A stretch of DNA of 64,000 nucleotides from Lachnospiraceae bacterium (GTDB taxonomy: Bacteria; Bacillota; Clostridia; Lachnospirales; Lachnospiraceae), in NCBI GenBank assembly GCA_017463255.1, contig JAFTPP010000011.1:124001-188000 (forward strand). Reading direction: 5' to 3'. Shown piece by piece: positions 44,334 to 51,097 of the stretch (position 1 is the stretch's first letter; every line of letters starts with the position of its first letter). Both the position numbers and the translations under genes were made by a program. The notes beneath the pieces are model-generated. The model made no database searches, was not told where the DNA came from, and worked only from the letters and a program-made list of their open reading frames with translations.

Positions 44334-45383
44334 ATGGCAAAGAGAAAGATATGGATTGATTGTGCCAAGGTAGTAGCAATCATATCGGTCATACTGTGTC
44401 ATGTAAAAGGAACAGTTTATACAAGTGATATAGTTCGTGCTCTTGGTAATTTTTCGGTGAGTCTTTTTGTATTATTGTCAGGAGTGACAGCATGGTATTC
44501 ATTGAAAAAAGTGCAGACAAAAAATCCGTTTGTTATTCAAATCGTTCGAATCCTTAAATTATTTGGTGCATATGCCCTTGCAACTTTGATGTATCATATA
44601 TACCATGAACGTACTATTGTACCGAAAGAGTATTTTGAGCGTTTGATTGATTTTGATATAACAGGGCCTTTTTATTTCTTTGTGTTCTTTTTTCAACTTA
44701 TGATTATTGCACCATTGCTTGTAGGGTGGATACAGTTTTGCAAGAATAAGAAACATCAGGTTTTATGGCATGTTTTATCTGTAGTGGGTATTACAATCAT
44801 TGCGACATTGAGCATACAGTTTACTTCAATCAGAGATTACTTTGGAGGGAGCAGATATTTGTTTGGAGGAACTTATCTGATTCTGTATTATGTAGGAATG
44901 TTATTGTCTGCTGTTGGTTGCTTAGAGAATGGTGAGCGAAGAAAAAAGTACTGTTTTTGGGTAGCTTTACCGATGTGGATTGTATGGTGGGTTTTAAGTG
45001 GACTTAATTTACTACCGTTTGATAAATGGTTACGTGATTTATGGGGAAATGGAGTAAATCCGCCAAGCTTCAATGTTATTCTATTTGCAATTATCACATT
45101 GTTCCTGGCGTATTCAGTTTTTGATTCATTGTCCTTGCATCAATCAAAATGGATACAGAGCGTATTAAAGGCGTTTAGTGTAATCGGAAAGGCAACACTT
45201 TATATTTTTATGTATCATATGTTGGTTCTTGATATTTTATGGGATAGGGCATTTTATGAGGAGTCACTGTTGATACGTCGGACAATTACGATACCATTGT
45301 TAATTGTAACTCCTGTCATAATACAGTGGGTGATTCATAAGAGTGTAGGTTTTCTGGGAAAGGTGTTTAAGAAAAATGAGTAA
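44334..45383 (+). CDS. Acyltransferase family 3 membrane protein
   Basis: A 349-residue integral membrane protein with about ten helices. It opens IWIDCAKVVAIISVILCHVKG, with the conserved histidine, followed by SLFVLLSGVTAW. It lacks a C-terminal SGNH domain. It probably transfers an acyl group, usually acetyl, from the cytoplasm to a surface sugar. It is one of three such genes in the window (others at 10447 and 54112). The ATG at 44334 is used because GAGGA lies nine bases ahead. A GTG at 44319 is in frame. It overlaps pseF by eight bases, so it is co-translated with the pse genes and may O-acetylate that sugar. Confidence 0.8.
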   Translation: MAKRKIWIDCAKVVAIISVILCHVKGTVYTSDIVRALGNFSVSLFVLLSGVTAWYSLKKVQTKNPFVIQIVRILKLFGAYALATLMYHIYHERTIVPKEYFERLIDFDITGPFYFFVFFFQLMIIAPLLVGWIQFCKNKKHQVLWHVLSVVGITIIATLSIQFTSIRDYFGGSRYLFGGTYLILYYVGMLLSAVGCLENGERRKKYCFWVALPMWIVWWVLSGLNLLPFDKWLRDLWGNGVNPPSFNVILFAIITLFLAYSVFDSLSLHQSKWIQSVLKAFSVIGKATLYIFMYHMLVLDILWDRAFYEESLLIRRTITIPLLIVTPVIIQWVIHKSVGFLGKVFKKNE

Positions 45384-46071
45384 TATTGCAATCATTACCG
45401 CACGCGGCGGTAGCAAGCGAATACCAAGAAAGAATATTAAGGAGTTTTGTGGAAAACCGATTATTGCATATTCTATTGAAGCGGCATTACAAAGTGGAGT
45501 GTTTGATGAGGTAATGGTATCCACAGATGATGAAGAAATTAAAGAGATTGCTCTAAAACATGGAGCAAAGGTTCCGTTTATGCGTTCAGAGGCAACTGCG
45601 AATGATTATGCCAGCACGTATGAAGTATTGTTGGAAGTGTTAAATGAATATGAGAAGTTGGGTAAAAAATTTGAGCGCATGTGTTGTGTTTATCCGACAG
45701 CCCCCTTTGTTACAGCAGATATATTAAAGGAATCCATGCTGACCTTAGAAACGAAGAATGCAGAGACAGTTATGCCCGTTGTGGCATTTTCTTTTCCACC
45801 GCAACGGGGACTTATTATTGAGAGCGGACAAGTGAAATTTAAATGGGAAGAAAATGCATTGAAACGTTCTCAGGATTTGGAAAAGATGTATCACGATTGT
45901 GGACAGTTCTATGCAGTAAATGTTAAGAGCTTTTTAGAAAAGAAAAAGTTGATTATGGAAAAAACCTTACCCATTATTATGGATGAAGTAAGGGTACAGG
46001 ATATTGATAATGAGGACGACTGGAAGCTTGCGGAAATTAAGTTCCGATATCTTAAGGAAAAAGGCGAGTAA
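45376..46071 (+). CDS. pseF: PseF: pseudaminic acid cytidylyltransferase
   Basis: A 231-residue CMP-nonulosonate synthetase. IITARGGSKRIPRKNIKEFCGKP is the CTP-binding N-terminus of the family (split here by its conserved R, K and G residues). VMVSTDDEEI, YPTAPFV, and RSQDLEKMYHDCGQFY follow. The last stretch is characteristic of PseF rather than NeuA. The enzyme joins CMP to the free nonulosonic acid made by PseI. The order pseF, pseI, formyltransferase, pseG, pseC runs without gaps larger than about 40 bp. The DIDNEDDWKLAE ending is usual for the family. Confidence 0.92.
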   Translation: MSNIAIITARGGSKRIPRKNIKEFCGKPIIAYSIEAALQSGVFDEVMVSTDDEEIKEIALKHGAKVPFMRSEATANDYASTYEVLLEVLNEYEKLGKKFERMCCVYPTAPFVTADILKESMLTLETKNAETVMPVVAFSFPPQRGLIIESGQVKFKWEENALKRSQDLEKMYHDCGQFYAVNVKSFLEKKKLIMEKTLPIIMDEVRVQDIDNEDDWKLAEIKFRYLKEKGE

Positions 46072-46094
46072 CAGAAGGTAATGAGGAAAACGCA

Positions 46095-47144
46095 ATGAAG
46101 TATATGCAAAATGATTCAACATATATTATAGCAGAGATGTCAGGAAATCATGCGGGTTCTTTGGCAAACGCCAAGGAGATTGTGCATGCTGCAAAAGAAG
46201 CCGGAGCGGATTGTATTAAGATGCAGACTTACACGGCAGATACATTGACAATTAACTGTGATAATAAGTATTTTCATATTGGGAATGGTACATGGCAGGG
46301 AGAGAACTTATATCATCTTTACGAGAAAGCTTATACACCATGGGAATGGCAGGCTGAATTAAAGGAACTTGCTGATAAAATAGGGATTGATATGTTTTCG
46401 ACGCCTTTTGATAAGACTTCGGTGGATTTTTTGGAAGAAATCGGAATGGAATTCTATAAAATTGCTTCTTTTGAAATGGTGGATATTCCTCTCCTTGATT
46501 ATGTGGCTAGTAAGCATAAACCAATTATTGTATCTACAGGATTAGGGACAGTGGAAGACATTGAGGATGCGTTAAAAACGGTCAGAAAGTATCATAATAA
46601 TGTGGCACTTTTGAAGTGTTCCAGCGCGTATCCAGCCATTACGGATCAGATGAATTTGAATACCATGATAGATATGAAAGAAAGATTTCATGTGCCTGTG
46701 GGTCTTTCAGATCACTCAATGGGGTCGCTTGCAGCGGTAACAGCAGTTGCTATGGGGGCATCTATTATTGAGAAACATTTTTGCCTAAGCAGAAGCATTG
46801 AGAATCCTGATGCTTCATTTTCTATGGAGCCCAAGGAATTCGCTGATATGGTAAGAGATATTAGGGCTGTTGAGCTTGCTAAAGGTAAGGTTAAATATGG
46901 AGCCGAGAAGCAGGAAGAAAGCAGTATTGTATTTAGAAAATCTATTTTTGTAACCTCTGATATTAAAGCAGGGGAGATTTTTACAGAAAATAATATTCGT
47001 GTCATCAGACCGGGGTATGGGCTGAAACCAAAATATTACAAGGACATTCTGGGAAAAACAGCGACTTGCGATATTGAGAGAGGAATGCCCCTGGAATGGA
47101 AAATGGTTAATGAGGGTAAAGATGAAGATATTATATTTAAGTAA
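46095..47144 (+). CDS. pseI: PseI: pseudaminic acid synthase
   Basis: A 349-residue NeuB-family enzyme that condenses a 6-deoxy-2,4-diamido-altrose with phosphoenolpyruvate. The barrel domain has AEMSGNHAGSL, DCIKMQTYTADT, STPFDKTSVDFLEE, KIASFE, and LKCSSAYPA. GLSDHSMGSLAAVTAVAMGA and EKHFCLSRSIENPDASFS follow. The PseI-type wording of these motifs separates it from NeuB and legionaminate synthase. The C-terminal 60 residues form an SAF antifreeze-like domain (KAGEIFTENNIRVIRPG). The gene overlaps the following formyltransferase gene by 23 bp. GAGG precedes the ATG. Confidence 0.92.
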   Translation: MKYMQNDSTYIIAEMSGNHAGSLANAKEIVHAAKEAGADCIKMQTYTADTLTINCDNKYFHIGNGTWQGENLYHLYEKAYTPWEWQAELKELADKIGIDMFSTPFDKTSVDFLEEIGMEFYKIASFEMVDIPLLDYVASKHKPIIVSTGLGTVEDIEDALKTVRKYHNNVALLKCSSAYPAITDQMNLNTMIDMKERFHVPVGLSDHSMGSLAAVTAVAMGASIIEKHFCLSRSIENPDASFSMEPKEFADMVRDIRAVELAKGKVKYGAEKQEESSIVFRKSIFVTSDIKAGEIFTENNIRVIRPGYGLKPKYYKDILGKTATCDIERGMPLEWKMVNEGKDEDIIFK

Positions 47145-47709
47145 TAATTCGGAAACGGACTCGTTATATACGTGGCTTTCAGAAAAAGAGGAAAGCGTAT
47201 TGAAAATGGAACACCCCCTCACCTTGGATTGGGTGAAAGAAATGAATCCGGATTTAATAGTGAGTTATAATTACAGACATATCATTAAAAAAGATGTGAT
47301 TCAGTATATGGATGGTAGAATCATTAATCTTCACATTTCGTTGCTTCCCTGGAATAGAGGAGCCAGTCCGAATGTATGGAGTTTTCTTGAGGATTCGCCG
47401 AAAGGGGTTACCATTCATCTCATTGACGAGGGTCTTGATACCGGAGATATTCTGGTGCAGCAGGAAGTGTACTTTGATGAAAGTGCAGAAACTTTTAAAA
47501 CCAGTTATTCGTATTTACACAAAGTAATACAACAATTGTTTATAGATAATTGGGAAGCAATCAAGCAGGGTAAGATTGTCGCAAAGAAACAGGAAGCGGG
47601 ATGTGGAAGCTATCATACAATGAAAGACTTGGAAAAGCTTAGGGAGAAATGTCCGTTTAGTTTTGATGATAATATTGCCGGGGTAAAGAGAAACATTAAG
47701 AGGGAATAG
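47122..47709 (+). CDS. Sugar N-formyltransferase within the pse cluster (in the place of PseH)
   Basis: A 195-residue single-domain formyltransferase of the methionyl-tRNA formyltransferase fold. The catalytic triad is complete: N69 and H71 in NLHISLLP, and D106 in DEGLDTGD. WNRGASPN follows the first motif, as in the family. It lacks the C-terminal tRNA-binding domain of Fmt, so a small amino-sugar substrate is likely, with 10-formyltetrahydrofolate as donor. It lies between pseI and pseG, overlapping pseI by 23 bp and ending two bases before pseG. No PseH gene is seen. It would formylate the 4-amino group made by PseC. The ATG at 47122 follows GAGGG. Upstream TTG starts are unlikely. Confidence 0.87.
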   Translation: MKILYLSNNSETDSLYTWLSEKEESVLKMEHPLTLDWVKEMNPDLIVSYNYRHIIKKDVIQYMDGRIINLHISLLPWNRGASPNVWSFLEDSPKGVTIHLIDEGLDTGDILVQQEVYFDESAETFKTSYSYLHKVIQQLFIDNWEAIKQGKIVAKKQEAGCGSYHTMKDLEKLREKCPFSFDDNIAGVKRNIKRE

Positions 47710-47710
47710 T

Positions 47711-48745
47711 ATGATACTGATACGAACAGACGCCAACGAAACCATTGCAACAGGGCATGTAATGCGTTGTCTGTCCATCGCCAAAGCATTGGTGAAACAG
47801 GGCAATGCAGTGAAATTCGTTGTGGCGGATCATCATCCGGAACAACTAATTATAGAAAATGGATTTGAGGTAATTTGCTTAAACTCTGTGTGGGATAATT
47901 TAGAGGTGGAGCTTGAGCGTTTAGTTGAAGTGATAAAATCTGAAAAAGTATCCATGCTGTTAATTGACACTTACTATGTCACAGAGTTCTATTTAGAACA
48001 GTTAAGAGAATATGCAAAGGTAGCTTATATTGATGATATTGCAACTTTTGTTTATCCTGTGGATTTGTTGATAAACTATAATATGTATGCTACAGAATGT
48101 GGATACGAGCCTCAATATGAAGCAAAGGGACTTAAAACACAGTTTGCATTGGGAAGTTCTTATGCGCCTTTACGTGATGAGTTTTTGAATGTTTATAAAC
48201 AGATTAGCAATAACGTGTCGAAGATTATGATTACTTCAGGCGGTACGGATAATTATAATGTATCCGGGAATCTGCTGGATAGGCTGGTCAGGGAACCATG
48301 GTTTTCTAACATGGATTATTATGTTATTGTGGGTAAGTTCAACACTAATAGGGAGATACTGCTGGAGAAATGGGGGGAGTATAAAAATGTTCATTTCCTG
48401 ACTGCAATTAATAATGTTTCGGATTATATGAAGCTTTGTGATATTGCTATTACAGCGGGCGGAGTCACAACTTATGAATTGTGTGCTTGCGGAATTCCAT
48501 CGATTATGTATACAATGGCAGATAATCAGTTAGAGATTGCAAGGTCGGTATCAGAAAGGCAACTAATTACCTGGGTCGGCGATATTCGTGATAATATGCA
48601 ACGATGCATGGATAAAATTGTAGAGAATATCCGGACATTAAAAGATGATGTGCAAAAGAGAAAAGAATTAAGTATAAAAATGCAAGATTGTGTGGATGGG
48701 CAAGGTGCTGACAGAATCGCTGAAGCTATCATACGAATCATTTGA
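47711..48745 (+). CDS. pseG: PseG: UDP-sugar hydrolase of pseudaminic acid synthesis
   Basis: A 344-residue GT-B-fold hydrolase that removes UDP from the 2,4-diamido-altrose intermediate. It opens ILIRTDANETIATGHVMRCLSIAKAL, with the histidine (in TGHVMRC) that serves as catalytic residue in PseG. LLIDTYYV, the YIDD strand, LGSSYAPLRDEF, SGGTDNYN and the AITAGGVTTYELCACGIP donor-site segment follow. The substrate here may carry a formamide instead of an acetamide at C4. It starts two bases after the formyltransferase gene and is followed by pseC with overlapping frames. Confidence 0.9.
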   Translation: MILIRTDANETIATGHVMRCLSIAKALVKQGNAVKFVVADHHPEQLIIENGFEVICLNSVWDNLEVELERLVEVIKSEKVSMLLIDTYYVTEFYLEQLREYAKVAYIDDIATFVYPVDLLINYNMYATECGYEPQYEAKGLKTQFALGSSYAPLRDEFLNVYKQISNNVSKIMITSGGTDNYNVSGNLLDRLVREPWFSNMDYYVIVGKFNTNREILLEKWGEYKNVHFLTAINNVSDYMKLCDIAITAGGVTTYELCACGIPSIMYTMADNQLEIARSVSERQLITWVGDIRDNMQRCMDKIVENIRTLKDDVQKRKELSIKMQDCVDGQGADRIAEAIIRII

Positions 48746-48786
48746 AAATGCGAAAATGCGGAGCCAAATTTGAAAGGGAAAAAATT

Positions 48787-49911
48787 ATGTATATACCATA
48801 TGGAAGACAGTCAATTAATGAAGAAGATATTCAGGCAGTAGTAGATGTGTTACGCTCTGATTATGTCACTACCGGACCAAGTGTGCAGGAATTTGAAAAG
48901 GTGGTTGCAGAATATGTAGGGGCAAAATATGCAGTTGCCATTTCAAATGGTACAGCTGCATTGCATGCAGCTTGTTATGCAGCAGGCATTGGTGAGGGAG
49001 ATGAGGTTATTACGACACCTATTACCTTTGCGGCATCTGCAAATTGCGCATTGTATTGCGGAGCAAAGCCTGTTTTTGCGGATATTAAGCCGGATACCTA
49101 TAATATTGATCCCGAGGATATTAAGCGTAAAATAACAGATAAGACAAAGGCAATCATTGCTGTTCACTTTACGGGACAACCATGTGAAATGGATGAGATT
49201 CATGAAATTGCAAAAGCACATAACCTGATTGTGATAGAAGATGCAGCTCATGCGTTGGGTGCAGACTATAAAGGCAAAAAAGTGGGTAGTATTTCTGATA
49301 TGACAACCTTTAGCTTTCATCCGGTAAAACATATTACCACCGGAGAGGGCGGAATGATTACAACCAATGATGAAAAGCTGTATCAAAGGTTAGCACTTTT
49401 CAGAACACATGGCATTACAAGAGATGCCGGCATGATGACTTATGACGAAGGAGCGTGGTATTATCAGCAGTTAGATTTGGGATATAATTATCGTATTACT
49501 GATATCCAGTGCGCTTTAGGTGTATCACAGATGAAACGTCTGGACCAGTTCGTAGAAAAGAGACGTGCACTGGTAGAACGTTATAACAAGGCATTTGCGG
49601 ATAATGCTAATATTATGACACCGTTCCAACAGGAAGGCTGCAATAACAGTTACCATCTTTATGTAATCCAGTGCTTGAAACATGGCAGGAAAGAAGTGTT
49701 TGATGCGCTGCGGGCAGCAGGCATTGGTGTGAATGTGCATTATATTCCTGTATACAGTCATCCGTATTACAGAAACAATGGTTATGCTGATGTTTGCTGT
49801 AAGAATGCTGAAGAATATTATTCGAGAGCGATTAGTTTACCACTATATCCTGATTTGACTTTTGAACAGCAGGATTATGTGATTGAAAAGGTTCTTGAGA
49901 TTATGAAATAA
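48787..49911 (+). CDS. pseC: PseC: UDP-4-amino-4,6-dideoxy-L-altrosamine transaminase
   Basis: A 374-residue PLP aminotransferase. The start YIPYGRQSINEEDIQAVV and SDYVTTGPSVQEFE are the PseC pattern. GTAALHAACYAAGI, TTPITFAASANCALYCG, and the PLP lysine in FHPVKHITTGEGG follow. RIGDXQ-type contacts appear as YRITDIQCALG. It aminates the PseB product. The ATG at 48787 has AAAGGG upstream. The frame is open from 48742 but the longer form adds a non-homologous tail. It is the last gene of the run and is followed by a terminator 13 bases after the stop. Confidence 0.92.
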   Translation: MYIPYGRQSINEEDIQAVVDVLRSDYVTTGPSVQEFEKVVAEYVGAKYAVAISNGTAALHAACYAAGIGEGDEVITTPITFAASANCALYCGAKPVFADIKPDTYNIDPEDIKRKITDKTKAIIAVHFTGQPCEMDEIHEIAKAHNLIVIEDAAHALGADYKGKKVGSISDMTTFSFHPVKHITTGEGGMITTNDEKLYQRLALFRTHGITRDAGMMTYDEGAWYYQQLDLGYNYRITDIQCALGVSQMKRLDQFVEKRRALVERYNKAFADNANIMTPFQQEGCNNSYHLYVIQCLKHGRKEVFDALRAAGIGVNVHYIPVYSHPYYRNNGYADVCCKNAEEYYSRAISLPLYPDLTFEQQDYVIEKVLEIMK

Positions 49912-49923
49912 AAAGACATAACA

Positions 49924-49957
49924 AAGGTCAGCGTTAATCCCGCTGACCTTCATTTTC
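49924..49957 (+). terminator. Rho-independent terminator after pseC
   Basis: AAGGTCAGCG and CGCTGACCTT form a perfect 10-bp stem around a seven-base loop, followed by CATTTTC. It closes the 27.0-49.9 kb run. A near copy follows the next gene at 51062. Confidence 0.85.
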
Positions 49958-50063
49958 TTGCATATGGCCGGCTGGTGTGATATTATGTCGTTATCTGAAT
50001 TTCTATAATTCTTTTTTTCTATTTTCTTTTGATTTATCTATCAACAATTCAGAGGTTTGATTA

Positions 50064-50097
50064 TTGAACAGGGGTGATGATATATATGATTGTTCAA
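50064..50097 (+). promoter_or_regulatory. Inverted repeat in the leader of the Rpn-like gene, possible promoter/operator
   Basis: TTGAACA (50064-50070) and TGTTCAA (50091-50097) form a perfect 7-bp inverted repeat. TATGAT lies between them at 50085-50090, and TTGATT lies just upstream at 50057. The surrounding 49958-50148 gap is AT-rich. Apart from this it holds only the ribosome site AAAGGAG before the next ATG. A promoter is probably here, but the exact hexamers are uncertain. Confidence 0.3.
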
Positions 50098-50148
50098 AGA
50101 TGAAATTAATTTTGACATATCTAATATTTCTACAAAAGGAGCATTTCT

Positions 50149-51042
50149 ATGGATAGTAAAATATACCATATCTATGACAGCGCATTTAAAAGGATATTAA
50201 CGCTGTCTTCTAAAGCAGTCGTTAATTTGATTAATGGCTTATTCGGTACGGAATACTCAACAGATAGTAAAATTACATATAATTGGACTGAACATGAAAA
50301 TAAAGATTTAAAATGGACTTTGGCTGACGCAATACTTACCATTAACAATAAATTCAGCTATCATATGGAAGCGCAGATGACGGAGGATGAAGAGATAGTT
50401 TTTCGGGTTTTTGAGTATGGATTTGGCCATGCATATCAAAATCGCATCGTAGATAAAGGTGAGGAAACATTATTTTTTCCACAACCACGGATAATTTATC
50501 TAAGCGAAAAAGAAGCTGACAAAGTGCAAGATGAGTATGTATTGAAATTGAATTTTGGTGAGCAGGGGACGTTCTGTTATCGGGTTCCGGTGGTGAAACT
50601 ACAGCGCATATCAACTGAGGAATTGGATAAAAGAAAAATGGTTATCCTAATACCATTCTTCTTGCTGAAATTGCGGAGTAAGATCCAAAAATCAAGAACA
50701 AAAGATAATATTGAGGAGTTGCAGTACTTGATATTGAATGATATAATCGGTAGTATCAACAGAAATGAAGAGGTAGGAAATATCTCAAAGATTGACGCAT
50801 ATAATCTTAAAGATTTAACGCTAAAGCTTTATTGGGATATTTATGCTCAATATAACGAATTGGAGGAGTTCACTATGCGATATGATCAATCCATGAGACT
50901 GGAAAGTGATAAGTATGATAAGTCACTTGATGAATTGGAAGAAGAAGTAAGAGAGAAGAATGATATTATAAGTGAACTTCAGGATACGATTGCAAGTTTA
51001 AAGCAGCAACTGCAAGAAGTAACTTCCCAAACTGCCAACTAA
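50149..51042 (+). CDS. Rpn-like PD-(D/E)XK protein with coiled-coil tail
   Basis: A 297-residue protein. The N-terminal helical segment (SAFKRILTLSSKAVVNLINGLF) is followed by a nuclease-like core with LADAILTI (D60) and YHMEAQ (E74, Q76). This is the D...E-x-Q arrangement of Rpn/PD-(D/E)XK-family proteins. Residues about 250-290 form a coiled coil (DELEEEVREKNDIISELQ) much like the tail of the relative at 25946. AAAGGAG is seven bases before the ATG. The gene sits alone between two almost identical terminator hairpins and is unlike its glycan neighbours, suggesting insertion as a small cassette. Whether the nuclease is active is unknown. Confidence 0.72.
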   Translation: MDSKIYHIYDSAFKRILTLSSKAVVNLINGLFGTEYSTDSKITYNWTEHENKDLKWTLADAILTINNKFSYHMEAQMTEDEEIVFRVFEYGFGHAYQNRIVDKGEETLFFPQPRIIYLSEKEADKVQDEYVLKLNFGEQGTFCYRVPVVKLQRISTEELDKRKMVILIPFFLLKLRSKIQKSRTKDNIEELQYLILNDIIGSINRNEEVGNISKIDAYNLKDLTLKLYWDIYAQYNELEEFTMRYDQSMRLESDKYDKSLDELEEEVREKNDIISELQDTIASLKQQLQEVTSQTAN

Positions 51043-51061
51043 TATCAATGATAAAAAGACA

Positions 51062-51097
51062 AAGGTCAGCGGTAATTCCGCTGACCTTCATTTTTTA
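51062..51097. terminator. Rho-independent terminator, near copy of that at 49924
   Basis: AAGGTCAGCGG and CCGCTGACCTT form a perfect 11-bp stem with a five-base loop, followed by CATTTTTT. It ends the Rpn-like gene on the plus strand and lies directly past the stop of the convergent membrane-protein gene. Confidence 0.85.

Noticed and set aside
46095-47144. Sialic or legionaminic acid pathway instead of pseudaminic acid
   Set aside because: PseB, PseC, PseG, PseI and PseF wording of motifs is consistent across five genes, and no NeuC, LegB or LegG relative is present.
48943-49386. Minus-strand open frame of 147 codons inside pseC
   Set aside because: It lies wholly within a well-supported gene, has Cys/Ile/Asn-rich non-protein-like composition and no ribosome site.
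50112-50117. Perfect TTGACA hexamer before the Rpn-like gene
   Set aside because: No acceptable -10 lies 16-19 bp downstream, where the ribosome site and start codon already occur.
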